The notes beneath the pieces were generated by a model, which was given only the letters and a program-made list of their open reading frames with translations, searched no databases and was not told where the DNA came from. DNA of 64,000 nt from Haloplanus rubicundus (GTDB lineage Archaea > Halobacteriota > Halobacteria > Halobacteriales > Haloferacaceae), in contig NZ_CP031148.1 in assembly GCF_003342675.1 (NCBI RefSeq), forward strand, positions 2,914,001 through 2,978,000. Reading direction: 5' to 3'. The position numbers were made by a program, and so were the translations under genes. Of this stretch, positions 1-7,472 are shown piece after piece (positions within the stretch are counted from its first letter, which is position 1; every line of letters begins with the position of its first letter).

Positions 1-97
1 CGACGCCGGACGCGCCGTCGAGCGCCCGGCACGCGGCGCATGACTCGATTCCACGGGCCGGAACGAACTTCTCCGACGAGCCCGAAGCGTCGTCCCC

Positions 98-529
98 ATG
101 GTCCGCATCGAGGACGAAATCCACGTCGCCGTCGATCCGGAGACGGCGTTCGACTACATGGACGTGCCCGAACACCAAGCCGAAATCTCGCCCAGCCTCT
201 CGGCCGTCGAAACCGTCGCGGAACTGCCGAACGGCGGCAAGCGCGCCACCTACACCTACCGGATGGCCGGCGTTCCGCTCGACGGCGAGGTGGAAGCGAC
301 CGTCTACGACCCGCCCCGACGAATCGTCTTCGAGATGACCGGCGGTATCGAGGGTACCATCGAGTGGACCTTCTCTCCGGAGGACGACGGCGTCAGGGTG
401 GGCTACGCGGCCGAGTACGACCTCCCCATCCCCGTCCTCGACCGGCTGGCGGCGCCGTTCGTCCGCAAGTACAACGAGCGCGAACTGCGGACGACGCTCC
501 AGAACCTGAAGACGCGGCTCGAAACCTGA
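98..529 (+). CDS. SRPBCC family protein (polyketide cyclase/dehydrase-like)
   Basis: A 143-residue cytosolic protein with the START/SRPBCC pattern. The N-terminal strand is followed by VDPETAFDYMDVPEHQAEI (about residues 12-30), where the first helix of the fold normally lies. Alternating strands follow, ending in an amphipathic C-terminal helix with RTTLQNLKTRLE. The family binds hydrophobic ligands or acts as small cyclases; nothing here fixes the ligand. The ATG at 98 gives the full fold. The next gene starts 21 bp downstream on the same strand and may be co-transcribed. Confidence 0.8.
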   Translation: MVRIEDEIHVAVDPETAFDYMDVPEHQAEISPSLSAVETVAELPNGGKRATYTYRMAGVPLDGEVEATVYDPPRRIVFEMTGGIEGTIEWTFSPEDDGVRVGYAAEYDLPIPVLDRLAAPFVRKYNERELRTTLQNLKTRLET

Positions 530-549
530 CCGCCGACGCCGACCAATCC

Positions 550-909
550 GTGTCTGGCCGCGCTCCCGCCGCCACGGCCGACGACGCCTCCACGAGGACC
601 GACCGCTGTGGCTGCTGCGAGGAACCCGTCCCGACGGGCGTGAAGCGGTGTCCGATCTGTGGCTACCGTCCCGCGGGCCACAGTCCGCGGCTGACCCTCC
701 TGTGGGAAGTCGGCGCGGCGACGCTCCTGCTCGCCGCCGTGGTGACCTTCGCCGTCGGCGTCGGCGGCGCCGTCTTCGACGTGCCCGTCGGCGCGTTCGA
801 CCAACTCGCCATCGTCACGCCGTATATGGCGGGATTCTCGGGGTTCTTTACGTACTATCTCCACGAAAAGCGGCGGCTGACGCCGACGGACGACCAAGTG
901 TTCGAATGA
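550..909 (+). CDS. Zinc-ribbon membrane protein, hypothetical
   Basis: Read from a GTG at 550 this gives 119 residues. The cytosolic N-terminus carries Cys20, Cys22, Cys23, Cys34 and Cys37, with CxxC spacing typical of a haloarchaeal zinc ribbon (RCPICGYRP). Two hydrophobic stretches follow (about 48-70 and 86-108) before a charged tail. The frame is also open further upstream, but that part overlaps the SRPBCC gene and is low-complexity arginine-rich translation, so I prefer the GTG. Function unknown; zinc-ribbon plus two-TM proteins are common in haloarchaea. Confidence 0.65.
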   Translation: MSGRAPAATADDASTRTDRCGCCEEPVPTGVKRCPICGYRPAGHSPRLTLLWEVGAATLLLAAVVTFAVGVGGAVFDVPVGAFDQLAIVTPYMAGFSGFFTYYLHEKRRLTPTDDQVFE

Positions 910-934
910 TCGGACGACGGCGGTAAGAAACGAG

Positions 935-1009
935 TGGGTTGGGGCGGATTCGAACCGCCGGCCTGCTCCGTGTGAAGGAGCCGTCATAACCGGGCTAGAC
1001 CACCAACCC
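935..1009 (-). tRNA. tRNA-Val (anticodon CAC)
   Basis: Reading the minus strand from 1009, the acceptor stem GGGTTGG pairs with CCAACCC and the discriminator is A at 935. The anticodon stem GCTCC/GGAGC closes the loop TTCACAC, giving anticodon CAC, which reads GUG valine codons. The T arm is GGCGG-TTCGAAT-CCGCC. CCA is not encoded. No intron is needed to close the arms. Confidence 0.95.
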
Positions 1010-1011
1010 TG

Positions 1012-1043
1012 CCAGTACGGAGTACTGGTGATGTCGACTTAAG
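1012..1043 (-). promoter_or_regulatory. tRNA-Val promoter with leader palindrome
   Basis: CTTAAG at 1038-1043 lies about 30 nt before the tRNA 5' end and suits an archaeal TATA-like box. Between the box and the tRNA is a perfect inverted repeat, CCAGTAC-GGA-GTACTGG (1012-1028). It could be a leader hairpin trimmed by RNase P or a factor site; which one cannot be told here. Confidence 0.5.
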
Positions 1044-1130
1044 GGTTGTCTTATAGGGACTGTCGGAAGCCGTCACGGCTCGTCGCCGAGACAGCCGGCG
1101 AAAATCTATCGACGGCGTCGACAGCGTCGA

Positions 1131-1397
1131 TTACTCCGCCGCGTCGCCGCTGCGGTAGCGCCGGATTCGTTCCCGAGCGTCCGCGATGGCCGTCTTCGTC
1201 TCGCCCTCGGCGCGAGCCTCCAGTTCCTTGAGTTCGTCCTGCAACTTCTCCAGGCGGGACGGCTCCGGCTCCTCTTCTTTCCCGGTGAGTTCGCGGAAGC
1301 GCTCCTCCAGCGGACCGAGTTCCTCCACGACACCTTCCTTCGCGTGCTCGCCCGCTCGCCCGATGTAGTACAGTGCATCCTCGAAGTGCTTGTTCAT
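1131..1397 (-). CDS. Small conserved haloarchaeal helical protein, unknown function
   Basis: Eighty-eight residues, highly charged and almost entirely helical. The N-terminus FEDALYYIGRAGEHAKEGV is followed by a long Glu/Arg/Lys-rich stretch (about 28-84) that looks like a coiled coil. It has no membrane segment and no Cys or His cluster. I recognise the type as a conserved haloarchaeal small protein (it may be DUF7553, from memory only) but not a function. A TATA-like GCTATATT on the minus strand near 1420-1427 is 25-30 nt before the ATG, supporting this start and leaderless expression. Confidence 0.75.
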   Translation of the reverse strand: MNKHFEDALYYIGRAGEHAKEGVVEELGPLEERFRELTGKEEEPEPSRLEKLQDELKELEARAEGETKTAIADARERIRRYRSGDAAE

Positions 1398-1444
1398 ATA
1401 TGACCAAACGTAGACGACAAATATAGCTCTTGTGGCGAGGGGAG

Positions 1445-2347
1445 TCAGGATCGGCCGACGCCGCGGGCTCCGAGGACCCCGACGGCGGCGAGAGCGGTGA
1501 CGACGCCGAGTCCGGGGCCGGCTCCGGTCGTGGGGGGAGGCGTCACGGTCGCGGTCGACGACGGGGTAATCGAAATCGGCGTCGGACTCGCCGTCGGCGT
1601 CGGACTCGCCGTCGGCGTCGGTCCGACCGGCGGCAACGGTACCGGTACGGTGACCGGCATCCCGTTCCGCCGGTACGTATCACCGACGGTCTCGGCCGTC
1701 CCGCGGACGGCGACGGCTCGGAGGTCGCTCCCGGCGTCGACGCCCTCGACGGGAACGACGACGAGGGCGTGTCTCCCGGGGGCAAGGTGAGCCGACCGCC
1801 CGGCGAGGGCGTCGCCGTCACGGACCTCGACGTAGCCGCCGTCGGGGAGGGAGACGTTCTCGACGGCGACGGTGCGCACGGCGTCGCTCAGCGAGGCAGC
1901 CCCCAGGGTCGCCGACCGGCGCTCGACCACCTCGAAGGGCTGTACGTCCGAGTCGCCGTCGACGCGGACTTCGAGGAGGTACGTGCCCGGCGTCGCGTTC
2001 GCCGGAACGGGGAGCCGGGCGATCCAGACGCCGTCGTACCCCCAGGACTCGACGACGTCGAACCCGAAGCGGTCGGCGTCGGGACCGTCGATCACCGACA
2101 CGTCGATGGCGTTGTCGTCGGGGCGGCGGTTGGTGGTGCCACGAACCAGAAGCGTCGATCCGGCCTCGACGGGGCGGACGCCGGAGCGATTCGAGTCGTC
2201 GACGGGGCCCACGTCGACGATGGCGACGCGTCGGGGGTGGTCGGCGTCGACGGTCGAGGACGACCCGCCAGCGTCCGCGGCGCCGATTCCGGCGGCGACC
2301 GCCGACACCACGACGGCGAACGCGAAAAGTGGGACGAGCGGACGCAT
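1445..2347 (-). CDS. Secreted cell-surface protein with S-layer-like domain and PGF-type tail
   Basis: A 300-residue exported protein. A Sec-type signal peptide (about 1-25) is followed by a beta-rich region containing VRGTTNRRPDDNAIDVSV and WGYDGVWIARL. This matches the C-terminal domain of the S-layer protein encoded at 43969-46983, which has GATNLRPDDNSITVEL and WSYDGTW. After a second domain comes a Thr/Pro-rich spacer (TPTASPTPTASPTP) and a hydrophobic C-terminus beginning GAGPGLG and ending in Arg residues. That matches the PGF-CTERM layout, with PGL in place of PGF, so archaeosortase processing and lipid anchoring are likely but not certain. A repeated 18-bp unit encodes the TPTASP spacer. 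Confidence 0.75.
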   Translation of the reverse strand: MRPLVPLFAFAVVVSAVAAGIGAADAGGSSSTVDADHPRRVAIVDVGPVDDSNRSGVRPVEAGSTLLVRGTTNRRPDDNAIDVSVIDGPDADRFGFDVVESWGYDGVWIARLPVPANATPGTYLLEVRVDGDSDVQPFEVVERRSATLGAASLSDAVRTVAVENVSLPDGGYVEVRDGDALAGRSAHLAPGRHALVVVPVEGVDAGSDLRAVAVRGTAETVGDTYRRNGMPVTVPVPLPPVGPTPTASPTPTASPTPISITPSSTATVTPPPTTGAGPGLGVVTALAAVGVLGARGVGRS

Positions 2348-2388
2348 CGTCGACCGTTAGGTGTCGCCGTGAAAGTCGGTTTCGACGG

Positions 2389-2922
2389 TCAGTAGGACGG
2401 CCGATCCTCGCGAACGCCGTCGCGCTTGTTGACGAGGCGAGCGAAGGTGAAGAGGGCGTCCGAGAGGCGGTTCAGGTAGGCGATGGCCTCGGCGTTGACG
2501 GGATCGGTGCCGGCGAGGTCGACCGCCCGGCGCTCGGCCCGGCGGACGACCGTCCGGGCGTGGTGGAGGGCGGCGCCGGCCTCGCTTCCCGTCGGGAGGA
2601 CGAACGACTCCAGCGGGTCGAGTTCCTCGTCGGCGGCGTCGATCCAGTCCTCCAACTGCTCGGTGTGGGCCTCGCGGACGACGGGGGCGTCCTCGTCCGG
2701 ATCGGGGTTGGCGAAGTCGGCCTGTACGATGTGGAGGTGATTTTGCACCCGTTCGAGATACTCGTCCACGTCGTCGTACCCGGTCGGCCGGATCGTCCCG
2801 ACGAGCGCGTTGGCCTCGTCGACGGTGCCGTAGGCCTCGATTCGGGGGCTGGTCTTCGAGACGCGGGACATGTCCCGGAGATCGGTCATCCCCTCGTCGC
2901 CCCGGCCGGTGTAGATCTTCAT
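2389..2922 (-). CDS. pduO: Cob(I)yrinic acid a,c-diamide / cobalamin adenosyltransferase, PduO type
   Basis: A 177-residue cytosolic enzyme that transfers the adenosyl group of ATP to cob(I)alamin, making adenosylcobalamin. The N-terminal ATP-binding signature IYTGRGDEGMTDL is at residues 3-15, the conserved VDEANALVG follows, and the C-terminal NRLSDALFTFAR motif matches the trimeric PduO/MMAB family. Length is normal. It overlaps the downstream glutaredoxin-like gene boundary by 4 bp (ATGA-type coupling at 2919-2922), so the two genes are probably co-translated, with the glutaredoxin gene upstream in the transcript. Confidence 0.92.
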   Translation of the reverse strand: MKIYTGRGDEGMTDLRDMSRVSKTSPRIEAYGTVDEANALVGTIRPTGYDDVDEYLERVQNHLHIVQADFANPDPDEDAPVVREAHTEQLEDWIDAADEELDPLESFVLPTGSEAGAALHHARTVVRRAERRAVDLAGTDPVNAEAIAYLNRLSDALFTFARLVNKRDGVREDRPSY

Positions 2923-3158
2923 GCGAGGGTCCGCTCGACGTACTCCAGGATGTTGGCGCTCTCGGCCATCGTGACGCCGCGCTCGTCGTCGACGATGACG
3001 GGCACGGCGCGCTGGCCGCTGACGCGTTTCACCTCGTTGCGCTTCGAGTGGAGCGCTTCGGTCCAGACCGTCTCGTAGTCGATACCGTTCGCCTCCAGGG
3101 CGTCGTGGACCTTCTCGCAGTACGGGCAGCCGTCGAGCGCGTAGAGCGTGATCGACAT
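2919..3158 (-). CDS. Glutaredoxin-like protein
   Basis: Seventy-nine residues with the thioredoxin fold order of a small glutaredoxin. The redox motif is CPYC (residues 11-14), the cis-Pro loop is AVPVIVDD, and the last helix is ESANILEYVERTL. The frame continues upstream to 3359, but that extension is not glutaredoxin-like and crosses the divergent promoter region, so the ATG at 3158 is used. It probably works with haloarchaeal thiols (gamma-glutamylcysteine) or thioredoxin reductase. It lies directly upstream of the cobalamin adenosyltransferase gene and overlaps it. Confidence 0.88.
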   Translation of the reverse strand: MSITLYALDGCPYCEKVHDALEANGIDYETVWTEALHSKRNEVKRVSGQRAVPVIVDDERGVTMAESANILEYVERTLA

Positions 3159-3291
3159 ACCTCGCCTTGGGACGCGGTGGGCAAGTAGCTTGGCCCGGGG
3201 GCGTGCCCGTGAACTTCGTATCGCGACATGTGGTTTATCGCGCATTTCGGCAACCAGTATCTTCAATTGAGCCGCCCACCGAAAGACAGCT

Positions 3292-3462
3292 ATGAGTCTG
3301 GAGATGGAACACGACTGTCCGGAGTGTTCGAACGACACGTTCTGGCGGACGGCGAGCACGACGCTTCACCTTGGGGAGAAGACGAAGTGGGTGTGTACCG
3401 ACTGCGACTACGGCCTCGTCCGCATCGACGGCATCGACAGCTCCGAACACGTCGGCTTCTAA
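3292..3462 (+). CDS. 56-residue zinc-ribbon protein
   Basis: Translation from ATG 3292 gives 56 residues with two CxxC knuckles, Cys9/Cys12 (CPEC) and Cys35/Cys38 (CTDC), framing a short beta hairpin with LHLGEKTKWV. This is a classic small zinc ribbon, similar to many conserved haloarchaeal single-ribbon proteins. Its partner is unknown; such proteins can bind nucleic acid or protein. A TATA-like TTCAATTG near 3263-3270 is about 26 nt before the ATG, so the gene looks leaderless. It is transcribed divergently from the glutaredoxin gene and faces gcvH tail to tail. Confidence 0.75.
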   Translation: MSLEMEHDCPECSNDTFWRTASTTLHLGEKTKWVCTDCDYGLVRIDGIDSSEHVGF

Positions 3463-3480
3463 AAAGGAACGACCGCGGCG

Positions 3481-3861
3481 CTACTCGATCTGTTCGCGGT
3501 ACTCGTCGGCGGTGAGCAAGTCGTCGAACTCCCCCTCCGAACTCGGCTCGACTTCGATCATCCAGCCGTCGCCGTAGGGGTCCTGATTGACGAGTTCCGG
3601 CGCGTCGAACAGGTCTTCGTTGACACCGACGACGGTGCCCGAGACGGGCGAGACGAGGTCGGAGACGGCCTTGATGCTCTCGACGACGCCGAACTCGCCG
3701 TCTTTGGTCACCTCGTCGCCCTCCGCGGGCAGTTCGACGAACACCACGTCGCCGAGTTCGTCCTGTGCGAAGTCCGTGATACCGATGCGAACGGTGCCGT
3801 CGGTCGTCGTCCATTCGTGCGATTCCAGATACCGTCGATCCGCGGGTACGTCGAAGCTCAT
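3481..3861 (-). CDS. gcvH: Glycine cleavage system H protein
   Basis: A 126-residue lipoyl carrier protein of the glycine cleavage complex, shuttling the aminomethyl group between P and T proteins. The N-terminal [20 protein letters not shown] and the lipoylation site ESIKAVSDL with Lys64 are both intact, as is the GxVxxxN region ([10 protein letters not shown]). Length is normal. Its ATG overlaps the stop of gcvT by 4 bp, so T and H are translationally coupled with gcvT first. The P protein genes are not in this window. Confidence 0.97.
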   Translation of the reverse strand: MSFDVPADRRYLESHEWTTTDGTVRIGITDFAQDELGDVVFVELPAEGDEVTKDGEFGVVESIKAVSDLVSPVSGTVVGVNEDLFDAPELVNQDPYGDGWMIEVEPSSEGEFDDLLTADEYREQIE

Positions 3862-4958
3862 CTGTTGATAAACGGGGGCGTCACTACGTTTGCTTGCTTC
3901 GGTTCGCCCCGGACGACGACGCGGACACGAGTGCCCGGAGGTGCCTGTTCGGTCGAGAGGTAGCCGAGGCCGATGGGTTCGTTGAGCGTCGGGCTCATCG
4001 TCCCGCTGGTGAGGTGACCGAGGTGGTCGCCGTCGGCGTCGACCACCTCGTAGCCGTGGCGAGGGACGCCGCGTTGCTGGAGGACGACGCCCCGGAAGCG
4101 CTCGTCGACGCCCTCGCGCTCGACGGCTTCGAGGGCGTCACGGCCCACGAACTCCGTATCGAGGTCGACCGTCCAGCCGACGCCCGCCTCGTAGGGGTTG
4201 CGGGGTTCGTCCTCGGGGTGGAAATCCTCGCCGGAGAGGAGAAAGCCCATCTCCAAGCGGAGGGTGTCCCGCGCGCCGAGGCCACAGGGCTGGCAGTCGA
4301 AGGCCGACCACACCGTCTCGGCCTCGTCCCACGGGACGAGGAACTCGAAGCCGTCCTCGCCGGTGTAGCCGGTTCTGGAAGTGAAAGAGCGCACGCCGGC
4401 CACCTCGCAGAACGTGGCCTCGAACCGGTCGATGTCGGTGGTCAGGCCGTCGCTCGCCTCGGCGGCCAAATCCGGCGCTTCCGGCCCCTGGAGCGCCAGC
4501 ATCGCCCACTCCTCGGTGGTGTCGTCCACCGTCGCGTCGAGGCCCCACTCGTCGCGGTGGGAGACCCACCGCTCGTACATCTCGGCGTCGTGGCCCGCGT
4601 TCGGGATGAACAGATAGTGGGGCTGGCCCTCCCGGTCGGGCAACCTGAACACCATCGTGTCGTCGAGGATCACCCCCGACTCGTCCGTGATGCACGCGTA
4701 CTGGGTGTCGCCCGGTTCGAGTTCGGATACGTCGTTGGTGGTCAGCCGACCCATCAGCGCCGTCGCGTCGGGACCGGCCACCTGAATCTCGCCCATGTGC
4801 GAGACGTCGAAGATGCCCGCCGACTCGCGGACTGCGGCGTGTTCTGTCCGGATGGAGTCGAACTCCACCGGCATCTCCCACCCGCCGAACTCGGTGAACG
4901 AGGCGTCCCGCTCGGCGTGCATCTCGCGTAAGGGTGGCTTCCGGAGGCCCATGCTCAC
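3858..4958 (-). CDS. gcvT: Glycine cleavage system T protein (aminomethyltransferase)
   Basis: A 366-residue tetrahydrofolate-dependent enzyme that releases ammonia from the H-bound aminomethyl group and forms 5,10-methylene-THF. Conserved landmarks are the N-terminal GWEMPVEF and FDVSHMGEI, the folate-binding [13 protein letters not shown] (about 210-222), and the C-terminal OB-like domain with [18 protein letters not shown]. Length is typical. Start could be Met1 or Met3 (6 bp apart). It is the first gene of the gcvT-gcvH pair; the upstream 4959-5081 gap separates it from dabA. Confidence 0.97.
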   Translation of the reverse strand: MSMGLRKPPLREMHAERDASFTEFGGWEMPVEFDSIRTEHAAVRESAGIFDVSHMGEIQVAGPDATALMGRLTTNDVSELEPGDTQYACITDESGVILDDTMVFRLPDREGQPHYLFIPNAGHDAEMYERWVSHRDEWGLDATVDDTTEEWAMLALQGPEAPDLAAEASDGLTTDIDRFEATFCEVAGVRSFTSRTGYTGEDGFEFLVPWDEAETVWSAFDCQPCGLGARDTLRLEMGFLLSGEDFHPEDEPRNPYEAGVGWTVDLDTEFVGRDALEAVEREGVDERFRGVVLQQRGVPRHGYEVVDADGDHLGHLTSGTMSPTLNEPIGLGYLSTEQAPPGTRVRVVVRGEPKQANVVTPPFINR

Positions 4959-5081
4959 CCCTCAACGCCTCGTGACCTAATGGTTTTGTCCGAAAGCCGA
5001 CGAACGACCGGGGCGTAAACCGTATATTGCGATATAGAATCGGCGGCGGACGTGACCGAACGGGAGCCGTCGCCAGCCGAC

Positions 5082-7472
5082 TCAGTCGTCCGACGCGGCG
5101 GCGGTCGGCGCACGCGACGCCACGCGTCCGTCCATCGGTTCCCAGTTGAGCGCCCCCTCGTAGTGGAACGCGCGGTGGTCCTGTGTCGGATCGACGACCG
5201 TCAGCGAGAGCCAGCCGTTGTCGAGGAGGGTAGTCAGCTCCTCGTGGTCGGCCAGAATCCCGGTGACGCGCTCGATTGGGGCGTGGACGACCGTCGAGAG
5301 CCGGAGCGGCTGGTGGTACGGCTCGTCGTCGGCGCTCGTCAGGGACTGTAGCGGGAGCCCAGTCATCAGGTCGCCGCCGTTGCCCTGGTAGACGCCGACG
5401 TTGCCGACGGGGTTGTGCGTCACCTTCGACCCGCTGCCGTAGGCCGCGTTGTCGACAGTCGAGAAGTAGTACTGGGCGTTGATCCACTGCGTGACGACCA
5501 TCGGGCCGGTCAGGATGGCGTCGAGTGCCTCCCCGTCGTCGGTCTCCCAGTCGTAGGAGTGGAGGAACGACCGCCCGTCCAGGTCGAGGCCGTCGGTGAG
5601 GGCGCGGGGACCGACGACGAAGCCCGCGTTGCCGGCCAACCCCCACTCCGGGCGCGTCTCCGCCCAGTCGCCGGCGCGGCGCTGGGTCTCGCGGACGCCC
5701 GCGTCGGCGTCGCCGCCCATGTCGGCGGCGCGTTCGGCGGCCGCATCGGCGCGTGCGGTCGCCAAGTCGGCACGGAGCCGGTCGATATCTTCGGCGTGGG
5801 TCTCGGGGACGTGGCCGTCGTACAGCTGCACCTCGTCGGTGGTCGTGTTGTGTTCGGCGGCGAGGAAGACCGTGTCGTGAGGGACGTCGATCCCGCGTTC
5901 GCGGAGTTCCGCCTTGACTGCGTCGTCGTTGCAGATGGCGGCGAGGACGCGGGCGTTCGGGCCGCCGGGGTTGCCGGCACAGGCGCCACAGTCGAGGCTC
6001 GAATCGAACGGGTTGTTCGCCGTCTCGCTGGCGTGGCCGGTGAAGACGACGACGCGGGCGAACTCCGCCCAGCCCATGAGGTCGAAGGCCGTCTCGGCGT
6101 AGGTCACCTTCTCCTCGAGCGTGAGTCCCTCGCGAAGCTCGTGGACCGAGTCCGGGTTGTAGTCGACCGTCGGCTCACAGAACTCGTGGGTCTCGGGGGT
6201 CCGGTCGGCGGCGTGGAACAGGTCCCGGACGCGTCCCGGCAGGAGCGTGCGGGCAGCCAGCGCGGCGCCGTAGCCGGCGCCGGCGCTCTCGACGAAGCTG
6301 AAGGCCGTCGCGGCGTTGGATTTGAGCCGCTTGACCGCCGCCTTCCCGGCGTCGAGTGCGGCGTGCCAGTCGTCGTACGCGTCCGCCTCGGCCGCCGCCG
6401 TGGGACGCTCCGCGATGCGATGCTCCGCGTCGAGGATCGGCGGACAGGCGTCGACGGTCACGTCGGCGTCGTAGCCGTCCCAGCGCATCGGCACCCCGAA
6501 GAAGCCGGCGTAGCCGAACGTCTCGTAGTCCCCGGCTGCCTCGACGTGCCGACGGATGATCTCCGAGCGGGTGTCGATACAGAAGACCAGTTGGGCGTCC
6601 GGGCGGTCGTCGTCCCCGTCCTCGGCGACCGACTCGCTCGCGTCGGCGACCGATTCGGCCAGTTCCGACCGGTAGGTCGCCTCCCACGCGGACAGCCAGA
6701 CGTCGGCGAGCGGGACGGTGCCCGCGTCCGTGCGGTCGTCCGTTCCGTCCTCCGGAGGTACGAGGGGCGCGTCGACGGCGTCGGCGAGCGTCAGCCGCAC
6801 CGCCAGATAGCCCGGAAGCGTGATCGGATACGTCGACTGCCAGGCGTCGCCGTCAGCGGCGCGCTGTTTGAGCAGGCCCGTCCAACCCGGCAGCGCGGCC
6901 AAGTGGAACTCGAAGCTGTCCTGCCACCGACCGACGGGGTGGGCTGCGAGGCAGTCCCGGATGGCGTCGATCGGTTCCTCGGGGAGGTCGACGACGGCGT
7001 CCGGCACGTCGCTATCGTGGGGGGCGACGGTGCGGAAGGCCTCGTAGAACCCCGCCTCGCGGTTCGGCATGGACCACGACGCGGATCCCTGATCGAGAAA
7101 CGCCGCCAGCCACTTCGCCACGATGGCGTCGACCCGATCCGTCTCCGGCGTCGCCGTCCCGTCGTCGGGGTCGGCGGCGGCCATGCGGTCGAGCGACGCC
7201 TCGGGGTCGGCGTCGTAGCCGTGGGCGTCCAGCCGCGACCGTAGGGCGTCGGGGTCGATCCGGCCGGCCGCCCACGCACGGCGGAAGGTGTCGGCGCTCG
7301 GGTAGCCGTCGCCGCCGAGCAAACGCTCGGCGTCCGCGACGGCCTCGTGGAACGGGCGGTCCTCGTATCCGGAGAGCGGGTTGGCGGTCACGAACGAGTG
7401 GATCGGCCAGGCCGACCCGACTGCGTCCGCCGCCGCGTCGATACTCGCTTCGATGGCAGGGTCAGTACTCAT
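5082..7472 (-). CDS. dabA: Inorganic carbon transporter subunit DabA (UPF0753/DUF2309)
   Basis: A 796-residue soluble, beta-carbonic-anhydrase-related protein of the DAB energy-coupled inorganic carbon uptake system. The zinc site known from bacterial DabA (Cys-Asp...His...Cys) is present: Cys298 and Asp300 in LVFCIDTRSE, His480 in FTGHASETANNPF, and Cys495 in LDCGACAGNPGG. The spacing is close to the bacterial protein. Family members form a complex with a membrane partner and are thought to hydrate CO2 vectorially, driven by an ion gradient. The start overlaps the end of dabB by 11 bp, so the pair is coupled. Halophilic acidic insertions (about 240-290) add Asp/Glu-rich loops. Confidence 0.9.
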   Translation of the reverse strand: MSTDPAIEASIDAAADAVGSAWPIHSFVTANPLSGYEDRPFHEAVADAERLLGGDGYPSADTFRRAWAAGRIDPDALRSRLDAHGYDADPEASLDRMAAADPDDGTATPETDRVDAIVAKWLAAFLDQGSASWSMPNREAGFYEAFRTVAPHDSDVPDAVVDLPEEPIDAIRDCLAAHPVGRWQDSFEFHLAALPGWTGLLKQRAADGDAWQSTYPITLPGYLAVRLTLADAVDAPLVPPEDGTDDRTDAGTVPLADVWLSAWEATYRSELAESVADASESVAEDGDDDRPDAQLVFCIDTRSEIIRRHVEAAGDYETFGYAGFFGVPMRWDGYDADVTVDACPPILDAEHRIAERPTAAAEADAYDDWHAALDAGKAAVKRLKSNAATAFSFVESAGAGYGAALAARTLLPGRVRDLFHAADRTPETHEFCEPTVDYNPDSVHELREGLTLEEKVTYAETAFDLMGWAEFARVVVFTGHASETANNPFDSSLDCGACAGNPGGPNARVLAAICNDDAVKAELRERGIDVPHDTVFLAAEHNTTTDEVQLYDGHVPETHAEDIDRLRADLATARADAAAERAADMGGDADAGVRETQRRAGDWAETRPEWGLAGNAGFVVGPRALTDGLDLDGRSFLHSYDWETDDGEALDAILTGPMVVTQWINAQYYFSTVDNAAYGSGSKVTHNPVGNVGVYQGNGGDLMTGLPLQSLTSADDEPYHQPLRLSTVVHAPIERVTGILADHEELTTLLDNGWLSLTVVDPTQDHRAFHYEGALNWEPMDGRVASRAPTAAASDD

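Noticed and set aside
2-43. Possible 3' end of a plus-strand gene entering from the left edge
   Set aside because: Only 13 codons before a TGA are visible; too short to judge.
4138-5646. Long minus-strand open frame overlapping gcvT and dabA
   Set aside because: Arg/Pro-rich translation typical of an alternative frame over GC-rich genes; the overlapping genes are well identified.
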